Virus record (IMG/VR): IMGVR_UViG_3300008114_001466
Location: 1-25,416 of that record
Reading direction: 5' to 3' (one strand)
Length of the DNA stretch: 25,416 nucleotides
From: a virus
The position numbers and the translations under genes are program-made. Positions 1 to 8,130 of the stretch are shown here, piece after piece. Below the pieces are notes generated by a model, which saw nothing but the letters and a program-made list of their open reading frames with translations, was not told the origin of the DNA and searched no databases. Every line of letters begins with the position of its first letter. Within the stretch, counting starts at the first letter, position 1.

Positions 1-1577
1 TTGTCAACGTCATAGAAACGGAACACAGGCAACCCAAGAACACCATACAACGAATTCAAGAAAATCTTCTGAATATGTTGGCGTCGGTCATAATAGTCTG
101 CCATTTCCTTGTTTCCTTCGTTGACATACTTCTTCATCGTGTTCTTATATTCGACACGCTGACTAAACCACGTATCAAGAACTTCTGGAATAATACCCTT
201 CTTATCGTTCGTATACAGTACACCATTCGAACTTACCGATAGATTATTATCCGTAATGAATTCCATAAATGTATCGTAGTCCATTTCCATAGAAGAGTCT
301 GTACCCTTTTCCTCAACAACATAAGCAGTAATCTCTTTACGGAAATGTTGTTCCATATTCCAGTTCCGAACAAATCCAATCTTCGTTTCTGGGCTGATGT
401 TAAGACTCATAATGATGGATGGATACAGCGATTGCAAGTCGAGAGAATATACCCAATCATACAAACCAGGTACCGGCTCTTTCACATATGCACCGATAAA
501 CCCTTCCTCTCCACGGTCAAGTGCTTCCATCTTCTCACGACTATCTTGCGGTTTATCCGTCACGATAATTCCCTTACGATGAAGGTAAGTGACGATGGTG
601 CCTTCGAGGAATCGTGACGACATTGGATAGTCCTCATACGGCACGTGTCCGATGTGACAAATACCACGCACAAGTTCGATGAGCTTCAACTTCTTGTCAA
701 GCTCAACAATGATACGCACGTCTTGTAGGTTATACTCAATAAACTTATCAAGGTCATCTCGAAACAATTGATCGAGAGAACCTTCATATGGAATCTTACC
801 CATATTGACTTCAATGCGACCAATTGTATCAAGTCGATAGTTTGGTTGCTGTGTATAAGTAAACTTCTTGTATAGGTCAAGATAGTCCAGCGAACTTACT
901 CCAGCAATTCTATATTTTTCCTGTCGTTCGGAATATTTTACCTTACCGATTGGGGACAGCCGATTGGCAACAGAGGGACCGCAGACTTGTCGGATACGAT
1001 TATACAAATATGGTACGTCGAAATAGTTACTATTCCAACCGGTGATGATTGTGGGTTGAATTTCTTCGTACAAGGAGATGAACTTATGGAGTAAGTCAAC
1101 TTCCGTAGGACAGAATATCGTATCCACTTCTTCCGTCATTCTATTGTCGTACAACTTTGTTGTATCAAGTACGAACACCGTGTATTTGTTTGTTGTTGGA
1201 TCATATGCAGCAATTGAAGTGATTTCATTATTAGGCTTATGAATATTTGGAATACCATTTGCCATCGACACCTCAATATCGAAAAACATCACAATGTTCC
1301 CTTCGGACGGCGTATCCTCGTCTAGATAAACATCCGTCAACACCCGTGTTTCTTTTGGCAAGTCACTCTCAAACACGTTTGGGTGTCCACGCATAAATCG
1401 GCGTGTCTTACTCAAACGTTCACCCGTCATACTTATAAACTTGCCCTTCGGGTCTTTTACATATGCATAATTGAAATCTGCCCACGGCAAAATAATCAAC
1501 CCCTGTTTATCGTCCCAAATATAAACAGTAGGTGATTCATCACCGTGCATATCAACATATATGTTTTTATAAGCCAT
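1..1577 (-). CDS. Family B DNA polymerase, T4 gp43-like, C-terminal part cut by window edge
   Basis: Replicative DNA polymerase with 3'-5' proofreading. The reading frame is open from ATG at 1577 to the left edge, giving 525 residues. The exonuclease motifs are visible: FFDIEVS (D100, E102), a GWNSNYFDVPYL block for Exo II, and YNLQDVRI for Exo III. Polymerase motif A reads SLDLQSLYPSI with D380, and motif B is KIFLNSLYG from K504. The frame breaks off at FYDVD, before motif C (DTD), so the catalytic site is incomplete only because of the window edge. T4 gp43 has about 900 residues, so roughly 40% is missing. A CGAGG ribosome site lies just upstream of the ATG. A hairpin terminator separates this gene from the metabolic genes before it, so it probably has its own promoter, which I could not pin down. 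The family is certain; a gp43 ortholog is inferred from the T4-like neighbours. Confidence 0.95.
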   Translation of the reverse strand, partial: MAYKNIYVDMHGDESPTVYIWDDKQGLIILPWADFNYAYVKDPKGKFISMTGERLSKTRRFMRGHPNVFESDLPKETRVLTDVYLDEDTPSEGNIVMFFDIEVSMANGIPNIHKPNNEITSIAAYDPTTNKYTVFVLDTTKLYDNRMTEEVDTIFCPTEVDLLHKFISLYEEIQPTIITGWNSNYFDVPYLYNRIRQVCGPSVANRLSPIGKVKYSERQEKYRIAGVSSLDYLDLYKKFTYTQQPNYRLDTIGRIEVNMGKIPYEGSLDQLFRDDLDKFIEYNLQDVRIIVELDKKLKLIELVRGICHIGHVPYEDYPMSSRFLEGTIVTYLHRKGIIVTDKPQDSREKMEALDRGEEGFIGAYVKEPVPGLYDWVYSLDLQSLYPSIIMSLNISPETKIGFVRNWNMEQHFRKEITAYVVEEKGTDSSMEMDYDTFMEFITDNNLSVSSNGVLYTNDKKGIIPEVLDTWFSQRVEYKNTMKKYVNEGNKEMADYYDRRQHIQKIFLNSLYGVLGLPVFRFYDVD

Positions 1578-1612
1578 ATAACCTCGTTTTAAGTTTCACT
1601 CTTAAATATACA

Positions 1613-1640
1613 AAAACCCTCAACCGAAGTCAAGGGTTTT
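1613..1640 (-). terminator. Intrinsic terminator with UUCG tetraloop
   Basis: On the minus strand a 12-pair stem (two G-U pairs) closes on a C(UUCG)G tetraloop and is followed by a run of five T. The stem begins inside the stop codon of the metzincin-like gene. It should end the transcript of the nucleotide-metabolism block before the polymerase gene. The sequence is nearly symmetric, but the T-run is better on the minus strand. Confidence 0.8.
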
Positions 1641-2061
1641 AGTTTTGGTCTGACATTACTCCACACGGCTGTCTGAATGGGAAATCGGGGTGTCCTAAAT
1701 ATCCAATAGCGTGTAAACTTTCGTGTACTAATATCCAGCGTTTATTACGACTTGGGTAAGGAAGATAAATAGCTGAATCAGTTGGATTAAAAAATCCTGC
1801 CAAATCAATACTACCATCTACTGCCTGTACTCGTAATTTCGAAGAGGGAATAACTACCCAGTATATATCTTCATATTTCAGTTTAGGCTGTTTTGTATTA
1901 CTACATTCCACGGCATCATTATAAGCCCGTCGCCTTATAACTTCTAGTTTAGTATTTTCTTCTGGAGTAATTTCTGGATATGGTTTTGAGCCAAAAATAA
2001 CAATTAATACTATTAATATAATAGCAGTTAAAACAAGTATTAGTTTAGCTCTAGTTGTCAT
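1639..2061 (-). CDS. Small membrane-anchored metzincin-like putative zinc metalloprotease
   Basis: A 140-residue protein. Residues 6-23 are a strongly hydrophobic segment preceded by Arg and Lys, so I read it as an N-terminal signal anchor; there is no lipobox cysteine. Near the C-terminus is HESLHAIGYLGH (H113, E114, H117, G120, H124), followed by CGVMS with M136. This resembles the metzincin signature HExxHxxGxxH plus Met-turn, except that the third histidine comes one residue late. The catalytic region would face the periplasm or outside. A GGAG seven bases before the ATG supports the start. The gene lies two bases after the dUTPase stop and ends in the terminator. The substrate is unknown; roles in lysis, superinfection or envelope modification are guesses. 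It could also be an inactive relative. Confidence 0.7.
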   Translation of the reverse strand: MTTRAKLILVLTAIILIVLIVIFGSKPYPEITPEENTKLEVIRRRAYNDAVECSNTKQPKLKYEDIYWVVIPSSKLRVQAVDGSIDLAGFFNPTDSAIYLPYPSRNKRWILVHESLHAIGYLGHPDFPFRQPCGVMSDQN

Positions 2062-2063
2062 AG

Positions 2064-2483
2064 TTACACTCCCGTTGAACCGAATCCCCCAGCTCCACGT
2101 TGGTCAGATGATATTACTTCCGTAACTTCTTCTACACTAAAATTAACTGTAGGGATTAGTACAAGTTGTGCAATCTTTTCACCAGGAGTAAGATTGATTA
2201 AGCTCTCTGTCCCATTATATAATGCGATACAAATTTCACCGATGTATCCATTATCAATAACTCCTGCAACGGTGAAGAGTCCACGCTTTGTTGCAACAGA
2301 AGAACGGTCTTTAATGAATCCACCATATCCTTCTGGAAATTGAATAGCGATTCCCGTTTTAACAACTCGCGTTTCTGCTGGGAATATTGCCGTGGCTTCA
2401 TCACAAAACAAATCATATCCCAAATCACCAGCATGTGCTTTCTGCGGCAGTGTCGCAGTTCTAGATAACCTTTTTACTTTCAT
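2064..2483 (-). CDS. dut: dUTP diphosphatase (trimeric dUTPase)
   Basis: Hydrolyses dUTP to dUMP and pyrophosphate, which limits uracil in phage DNA and supplies the dTMP precursor. At 139 residues it has the normal length of a trimeric dUTPase. All five family motifs are present: AGDLGYDL (residues 18-25), DRSSVATKRGL (59-69), a GVIDNGYIGEI block containing the catalytic Asp (74-84), GEKIAQLVL (101-109), and the C-terminal glycine-rich arm RGAGGFGSTG (129-138). The ATG overlaps the stop codon of the upstream thioredoxin gene as TAATG, which suggests translational coupling. With NrdJ and the thioredoxins it forms a nucleotide-pool module. Confidence 0.97.
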   Translation of the reverse strand: MKVKRLSRTATLPQKAHAGDLGYDLFCDEATAIFPAETRVVKTGIAIQFPEGYGGFIKDRSSVATKRGLFTVAGVIDNGYIGEICIALYNGTESLINLTPGEKIAQLVLIPTVNFSVEEVTEVISSDQRGAGGFGSTGV

Positions 2484-2860
2484 TATATAATCTCACTATG
2501 ATTTCTGAAGGCTGTGTCCACTGCTTCTTGTATAAAACCTAACATTGCGGTTTCATCACCACCACCTTCTCTTGTATGTATTTGCTGACCTTTATAGAAC
2601 ACTTTGAAATGTGGAACTCCTTTTACTCCCCAAGTTTCTAAGCAATAATCTTTTTGTTCTTGTGGTTCCCATGCATTTATTCTGTAAAACTTTATGTTGG
2701 CATTAAGTTTATCAAAATACGACGCAGCTGATTCATAATGAGGCATTGTAGCTTTACACGGACCACATGTTGCTCCGAAGAACATAAGAACATGCATCGC
2801 ATCATCTGCGGGAACGCCTGATTCAGGCTGCATGTCTTTCATTGTTATTTCTGTAACCAT
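2483..2860 (-). CDS. Thioredoxin-like protein with CGPC active site
   Basis: A thioredoxin-fold disulfide reductase with the classic CGPC site in an FFGATCGPCK context and the cis-proline in GVPHFKVF. I start it at ATG 2860 rather than the ATG at 2872 four codons upstream, because GGAG lies six bases before 2860 and nothing comparable precedes 2872. From 2860 the protein has 125 residues. Its first 38 bases overlap the end of the Vsr-like nuclease gene in another frame. It is the second of two thioredoxins in this block, and a likely partner is the C-terminal cysteine pair of the NrdJ reductase encoded upstream. Confidence 0.88.
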   Translation of the reverse strand: MVTEITMKDMQPESGVPADDAMHVLMFFGATCGPCKATMPHYESAASYFDKLNANIKFYRINAWEPQEQKDYCLETWGVKGVPHFKVFYKGQQIHTREGGGDETAMLGFIQEAVDTAFRNHSEII

Positions 2861-3254
2861 AACTGTCTCCATTTTTGTTTATCAACTTCTTTATTTTGTT
2901 TCTAACTGATTTGGTGTTTCCGTTTATTTCCGATTCCCACAACGATAAAAACTTAAACCCTAGTGATTCAAAATGAGTTTTTCTACACTCATCTCTCTTC
3001 CATATTTGTGCTGCAGTTTTCTTTTTACCTCTATTGAAAAAATCATATGAGTATTTCTGTGGATTGCAATGCCAGAAATCTCCATATACTTCTATAATAT
3101 ATTTATCTTCTACTAAAAAGTCAACATTGTATTTGTCAATAGAAGTTTGAATCTTAAAAGAGACATTCATCTCTTTTAGCATATTATAAATTTTAGTTTC
3201 TATGTTGTTGAGAGAACTAATAGACTGTTTTTTAAGTTTGGGCTTTCGGCCCAT
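2823..3254 (-). CDS. Vsr-like (EDxHD-type) endonuclease, probable free-standing homing nuclease
   Basis: A 143-residue protein resembling the very-short-patch repair endonuclease fold. From my memory of E. coli Vsr, E19 and D45 have the same 26-residue spacing as E25 and D51. YGDFWH (57-62) matches HGCFWH, so H62 would equal H69. D88 in IWKRDE matches D97, and SLWESEI matches the IWE block. The Vsr T63-H64 pair is replaced by V56-Y57, as I would expect in phage relatives rather than true mismatch-repair enzymes. The N- and C-termini are lysine-rich. The gene lies between two thioredoxin genes, overlaps the next one by 38-50 bases, and looks AT-richer than the operon (about one third GC by eye). 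These features fit a homing endonuclease that has moved in; a repair role is the alternative. Confidence 0.75.
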   Translation of the reverse strand: MGRKPKLKKQSISSLNNIETKIYNMLKEMNVSFKIQTSIDKYNVDFLVEDKYIIEVYGDFWHCNPQKYSYDFFNRGKKKTAAQIWKRDECRKTHFESLGFKFLSLWESEINGNTKSVRNKIKKLINKNGDSYGYRNNNERHAA

Positions 3255-3287
3255 AGTTAAACTCTACAAGAATTCATTTGACGTATC

Positions 3288-3605
3288 TCAAAATTTTATA
3301 GCACGTTCAATTTTACTTTTAATTTTATCTTTTGGAGTTACACCAAAAGCAAATTCTCTTTTACGTCCATCTTTGTACACCAACAACATAGGTACCGCCT
3401 TTGCTCCTGTGAACGTCTTTGCATCCGGCACCGTGTCGATGTCTACCTTATAAAATTGTAGTGGAATCTCTTCCGATAACTCTTCAATTACTGGTAGCAT
3501 CTCTTGACACGGTTGACACCAAGAAGCGTATAAATCTACCACCACTACATCATCAGCAGTAACCGCTTCCTTTAACTCATCAATAGTCTGAATACTAGAA
3601 ATCAT
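3288..3605 (-). CDS. Thioredoxin with CQPC active site
   Basis: A 105-residue protein of standard thioredoxin length. The active site is WCQPC (W29, C30, C33) and the cis-proline is in AVPMLLVYKDG (P72). VDLYASW and VDIDTV are the expected core strands. The Gln in place of Gly within CxPC is uncommon and should alter redox potential or partner choice. An AAGGAAA ribosome site precedes the ATG. The 40-base gap to the upstream sugar-enzyme gene contains a short direct repeat (ACACAAGG twice). Likely partners are NrdJ or another phage or host protein. Having two different thioredoxins within about 1.1 kb suggests distinct partners. Confidence 0.92.
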   Translation of the reverse strand: MISSIQTIDELKEAVTADDVVVVDLYASWCQPCQEMLPVIEELSEEIPLQFYKVDIDTVPDAKTFTGAKAVPMLLVYKDGRKREFAFGVTPKDKIKSKIERAIKF

Positions 3606-3645
3606 ATAATATATTTCCTTGTGTTGAATCCCTTGTGTATAAATA

Positions 3646-6210
3646 TCATCCCATCAATTCTTTTATGTTAACAAAGGTAATTCCAGAATCAATTAAAGAC
3701 TGATTGTTCTTTTTGATTTCTTCAAAGAAATTCCATGCCAACACTAAAATAATATCTGGTTTATCCTCGTTAATCTTATCCTTTGAGAAGATAGGAATCT
3801 TCACACCTGGAACATACTTTCCATGCTTTAGTGTGTTGTCCTCAACGATGTAAGAAATTTCTTCATTTGTCAATCCGAAATAGTTTAAAGCTGTGGTTGC
3901 TTTCGCTGGTGCTCCATATCCAACAATCTTTAAACCGTTCTTCTTCATCATCTTAACATTTTTAACGATGTTGTTTTTTGCCGATTCCACTCTCTTGGCA
4001 AAGTTAACATACGTTTCATATTTGTCAAGACCACATTCCAATTCTTGTGCTAAAAAGTATGAAACACTTGCATCCACATTCTCTGGATTCTTTGCGATAT
4101 AGACTCGGATAGAACCACCGTGAGTATTCACGTGCTCAACCTTATAGACTTTATAACCCAATATATTAAAGAAGTTATTGAGTGACAACACACTCCAATA
4201 ATTGAAGTGTTCGTGATAGATGTTATCGAACGTCAAATCTTGTATTGTGTTTAATAGGTATTGTACTTCAATAATCAACGAACCATCTGGCTTAAGTAAC
4301 GTAAATGCGGCGTTTGCCATTTCCTTCAAGTCGTTCGCATGAGCAAATACATTTGATGCAGTAACTACATCGGCATGACCGTGAGTACTAACGATTTCAT
4401 TTGCTACTCCTGTATTGAAGAAGGAACATATTGTAGGAACTCCTGCGTTTCGTGCCAACTCTACAATATTTTCAGCAGGTTCTACACCCAAAACTCTTAC
4501 ATTCTTTTCCATAAATGGCTTCAAAGCAATACCATCGTTCGAACCAATATCAACGACCAACGACTCTTCTGTCAAATTAAACTGCTTCGTGTATGAATCG
4601 GCTGCTTGTACGAAATGTTCTCTAAATGATTTTGATGTTGACGACACATACAGATAATGCTTGAACATTTTTTCTGATGGTACTGAATATGATAGCTGAC
4701 AGTTATGACTGTCTGGACTATACATCAACTCTAGTGGAAACATTTCACACGGTTCTTCTGATGAGTCTAGTAGGTTGTTTGCTAACGGTGACAGTCCCAA
4801 CGATAATACCGGCTTGATATTATCGTTTCCCGTAATTCTATCTGATGTCTTGTAATCCCGTAACAGTTCATCTCTAAACTTCTCGTCTACCAGTACGTAT
4901 GGAATCGTGTGTGTAACGCCATAGTTTTCATGCTTACGTTCACCACGAACCAGATTTAAAAAGATAGAGTCTTTAGTAAACACCATTGTATGTGCAACAT
5001 TTGGACGGATAACAGACAAGTCACCTTCATTAATTACCTGTGTTTCAATCTTTGCGTTTGGTACAGACAAATCTTTGATGACACTAATGTACTGACCCTT
5101 AATGAGTAAGCACTTCTGCTCTTGTACAGGATGATAGTGATTTGCCCGAACAGATCCTGCCTTTGATTCAATGTATCCAATCAAATTAATAGGTTCTGTT
5201 AATTCGTAGTTACTAATCTTTCCGCGTGAATCAACATATTCATCACCACCACGAAGAATATATTCCAATCGTTCAGGCTGTTCACGTTCCGACCAGTTGG
5301 TTACCATCTCTTTAATAGCGGATGTAAGTTTATTTTGGAATGTAAATCCCGTTGATAGCAACTTTTTGTTTGATAACGTATATCCTACGTTTGGAATCTC
5401 ATCATCCGTTTCAATGAGATTGGTATCTGGTTCAATCGATTTGACAATTTCTGCTACCTGCTTAACTGTCATATTCTCATCAGTTAGATGGAAGATTTCA
5501 TTCTTGATGTCACTACGTTCTTCCATAAACTTAAAAGAACGCACAACATCGTGAATACAAACCAACGACTTTAATTGTACGCCGCGGCCGAATAGTTTCA
5601 ATGTAGCATTTTGCGATGCCATCTTTGAAAAGAGATTTGGCATGATACCGATACGCATTGTATCCGTAGAGTATCCATATACCGAACCCAATCGTAAGAT
5701 AACATAATCCTTGCCAGATGATTTAATATCAAGTTCATTCTGGTATTTACTACGAGAATATGTTAATACCGGAGTAGGTTGCTCTGTTTCTTCAATATCA
5801 AACTTTGCGTCGGGGAATCCTTCGAACACAACGTGTGTGGAAGGGAACACAATCTTACAATGTGAAGGAATGTGTTTCAGAATATTCAGCGTACCCTGAA
5901 TTGCAGTACGCTGAATCTCGTTATCCTTTTCTGTATTTGATTCGGTTTTCGTATAAGCTACATCAGTAATACCGGCGAGATGGTGAACAACATCTGCATC
6001 CTTTAAAATTTCAGACATTTTTTCGTCGTCCAAAATACTACATTGAACGAAGTCGATTCCCCAATCACGTAATTGCTTAACACGTTCTGAAACGAATCTA
6101 TTGTCGGTAACTACAATTTTCTTAAATCGTGCTTCACCGGAATATAACTTTGTCAGTTCCGACCCGATATATCCCAACCCGCCGGTAATTACTACTTTCT
6201 TATGTCCCAT
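3646..6210 (-). CDS. Three-domain sugar-nucleotide enzyme: SDR reductase/epimerase, cupin, C-methyltransferase
   Basis: A fusion of 854 residues from ATG 6210. The ATG at 6216 has GAGG only two bases upstream, whereas 6210 has it at eight, so I prefer 6210. Residue numbers here count from 6216. Residues 1-310 are an extended SDR domain with GGLGYIG (12-18), a Ser/Thr in PSTH near 126 and YSRSK (Y153, K157). Residues 320-445 are a cupin with GSVRANHYH (H360, H362), E366 and a PNVAH block with H409; SDR plus cupin is the layout of CapF-type enzymes. Residues 467-856 resemble NDP-hexose C-methyltransferases: SAM motif VVDIGSNDG (554-562), HEHFNYWS, THGGSIRVY and YGAPAKATTALN. The N-terminal zinc knuckle of that family is reduced to single cysteines, so it may bind no zinc. 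The likely role is making a branched or modified deoxysugar; no glycosyltransferase is visible here. Confidence 0.88.
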   Translation of the reverse strand: MGHKKVVITGGLGYIGSELTKLYSGEARFKKIVVTDNRFVSERVKQLRDWGIDFVQCSILDDEKMSEILKDADVVHHLAGITDVAYTKTESNTEKDNEIQRTAIQGTLNILKHIPSHCKIVFPSTHVVFEGFPDAKFDIEETEQPTPVLTYSRSKYQNELDIKSSGKDYVILRLGSVYGYSTDTMRIGIMPNLFSKMASQNATLKLFGRGVQLKSLVCIHDVVRSFKFMEERSDIKNEIFHLTDENMTVKQVAEIVKSIEPDTNLIETDDEIPNVGYTLSNKKLLSTGFTFQNKLTSAIKEMVTNWSEREQPERLEYILRGGDEYVDSRGKISNYELTEPINLIGYIESKAGSVRANHYHPVQEQKCLLIKGQYISVIKDLSVPNAKIETQVINEGDLSVIRPNVAHTMVFTKDSIFLNLVRGERKHENYGVTHTIPYVLVDEKFRDELLRDYKTSDRITGNDNIKPVLSLGLSPLANNLLDSSEEPCEMFPLELMYSPDSHNCQLSYSVPSEKMFKHYLYVSSTSKSFREHFVQAADSYTKQFNLTEESLVVDIGSNDGIALKPFMEKNVRVLGVEPAENIVELARNAGVPTICSFFNTGVANEIVSTHGHADVVTASNVFAHANDLKEMANAAFTLLKPDGSLIIEVQYLLNTIQDLTFDNIYHEHFNYWSVLSLNNFFNILGYKVYKVEHVNTHGGSIRVYIAKNPENVDASVSYFLAQELECGLDKYETYVNFAKRVESAKNNIVKNVKMMKKNGLKIVGYGAPAKATTALNYFGLTNEEISYIVEDNTLKHGKYVPGVKIPIFSKDKINEDKPDIILVLAWNFFEEIKKNNQSLIDSGITFVNIKELMG

Positions 6211-6231
6211 ATACATAACCTCTAAATTGTT

Positions 6232-8082
6232 TTATTGTACTTCACATCCACCACCACCACAAGCAACTTCACCTTGTAGATTGGTGTTATCTGCTGTTTC
6301 TACAACCTTCCGTAAATCGATATTGTGGAGATGTGACACCAATTCTTTATATTCTGCTTCGCTAATATCTTCGAAGGGTGCCTGCATATAAGTATGGTCT
6401 GCAAATGGGAGGACACTTAATGCCGTAAAGTTTTCACGATTTTCCCACATCCACTCACCAACACCTTCCCACTCATCTGGCTTAATAGTGACGGTAACGG
6501 ATACGTTATTCTTGTTTGCTCCACCACGATGACCAGGCTTCACCCATTCCTTCCAAACCTTTGATACACGCTTCAAAAGATCAAGTGCCGTTTCTTGGCG
6601 TGTTACCGCGCCTTCTGGAGCACGTTGTGGAATACTGATAACCGCCTGTTGATTTGGCTTAAAGAATTCATCTTCAAGAATCTCTGGATGGTTTTCAATC
6701 AAGTAGTTGTAAATACTTTCATTCTTACCAACACGGATGCGACGAATGTAGAAATCGTTATGCCATGCGTGAATACCAGATGATGTCCCTAGAACTAACG
6801 ACGAAGTTCCCTCCGGCTTTACTGTAGTACATCTGGATGCACGGTTCGTTCCAATTAGCTCCGCAACTCGGGCATTTTCCTCCTTCACGATGTTTGCCGC
6901 GCTCTTCATATCCAAGTTCAGAACAGCACCCGCTGCAATACCCGTCATACTCACTCCGATGAGAGCTTCCTTTTCCGTTGTTCTCTTCCATATATCTCTC
7001 AAATAGTGAAAGTTAGTATATGATGCTTGAAGTGTTCCAATGAATGCTGCTGCCTTCGCACGTGCGTTAAAATCATCTTGGTCTTTAACGTCCCCAGCAT
7101 TAATCGTAGTGAGGTTGCAGAATTGGAATGAACGAAGTGAAATTTCTGCACACGGATTCAATCCCCACGATGGGTCATTTGTGAAGAAGAAGCCAGGTTC
7201 ACCAGAACCAGACATTTCAATCTTCTTCCAAAGTTCCAAGAATACTTCCTTCTCTACCTTATGACGAACGATAACCGCACTGTTGTTTGAACGACCACGT
7301 TGTGGATTGGTTTCCCACCAGTTACCAAACTTACAGGTCAACATATCATCGTCATCTAAATCAAACAACGAAATCATTGCGGAACGACGAATACCACCCG
7401 ACAATACTGCATCAGCGATATAACAAAGAATGTCATGCACTTCGAGTGTGGTAAGTTGTTCACCGTTTTGCTTACGGTCGAAAATCTTTTGAATATTATG
7501 AAGCGCATCCTTGAGCGGTTCTGGACCAGGTGCCTTTCCGCCACTCGTAATCAACATCGCACCCTTCGGTCGAATGTCAGAGAAATCATAAACAGGCATT
7601 GCCTTACCACGCATGTATGCGGAGACAAGTACCTTGACTGCATCCGCCCATCCTTCGATGCTGTCACCAACAAGGTAACGACGAGTCTTGGTGGGTTTAT
7701 TGATTTCTGGCAACTTCTCTACGTGGGCACGTTGTACGGAATATCCTACACCGGTACCAGAAAGTAGAAGGAACATTACTTCACTAAATGCATCTGGGTG
7801 GTCGATTGGTAGGAAACAGCAGTTGTACAACCGAGCGTTATTAATTTCAATTGGCTTACCAGCAAACTGTAGTGAACGCATAGATGGGAGAATCTTTTTG
7901 TCATATACAAATTTGTAAGCTTCTTCAATTTCTTTTTCTAAATTTGGGAACTTTTCTAAATGCATCTTCTTGTTTCGATCAACAAGCTCCTTCCACGTTT
8001 CCCGTCGTTCCTTATTTGGAAGGTATTTTGAGTATTTCATAAATGTCGTGATTTCCGACAAAATCTTTGATTCTAGCAACAT
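6232..8082 (-). CDS. nrdJ: Class II adenosylcobalamin-dependent ribonucleoside-triphosphate reductase
   Basis: Reduces ribonucleotides to deoxyribonucleotides using adenosylcobalamin, with no separate radical subunit. I start at ATG 8082 (616 residues), which has GGAG nine bases upstream. A longer frame begins with GTG at 8097 but has no ribosome site. Numbers below use the ATG. NPCAEI holds the thiyl cysteine C311 and E313. C322 in SFQFCNL lies 11 residues later, as C419 follows C408 in the Lactobacillus leichmannii enzyme, and the NCC pair near 88-89 supplies the other redox cysteine. The C-terminal CGGGGC (C608, C613) matches the swinging pair C731/C736. Length and motifs favour the monomeric RTPR type over class I NrdA. 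Two thioredoxins downstream can re-reduce it. Confidence 0.93.
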   Translation of the reverse strand: MLLESKILSEITTFMKYSKYLPNKERRETWKELVDRNKKMHLEKFPNLEKEIEEAYKFVYDKKILPSMRSLQFAGKPIEINNARLYNCCFLPIDHPDAFSEVMFLLLSGTGVGYSVQRAHVEKLPEINKPTKTRRYLVGDSIEGWADAVKVLVSAYMRGKAMPVYDFSDIRPKGAMLITSGGKAPGPEPLKDALHNIQKIFDRKQNGEQLTTLEVHDILCYIADAVLSGGIRRSAMISLFDLDDDDMLTCKFGNWWETNPQRGRSNNSAVIVRHKVEKEVFLELWKKIEMSGSGEPGFFFTNDPSWGLNPCAEISLRSFQFCNLTTINAGDVKDQDDFNARAKAAAFIGTLQASYTNFHYLRDIWKRTTEKEALIGVSMTGIAAGAVLNLDMKSAANIVKEENARVAELIGTNRASRCTTVKPEGTSSLVLGTSSGIHAWHNDFYIRRIRVGKNESIYNYLIENHPEILEDEFFKPNQQAVISIPQRAPEGAVTRQETALDLLKRVSKVWKEWVKPGHRGGANKNNVSVTVTIKPDEWEGVGEWMWENRENFTALSVLPFADHTYMQAPFEDISEAEYKELVSHLHNIDLRKVVETADNTNLQGEVACGGGGCEVQ

Positions 8083-8130
8083 CTTGCTATTCTCCACATC
8101 GGTTAAAGTTTATAGGTTCTAATAAGTATA

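Noticed and set aside
1-1577. Short frames on both strands at the left edge
   Set aside because: The open family B polymerase frame covers all of this region with its motifs in order.
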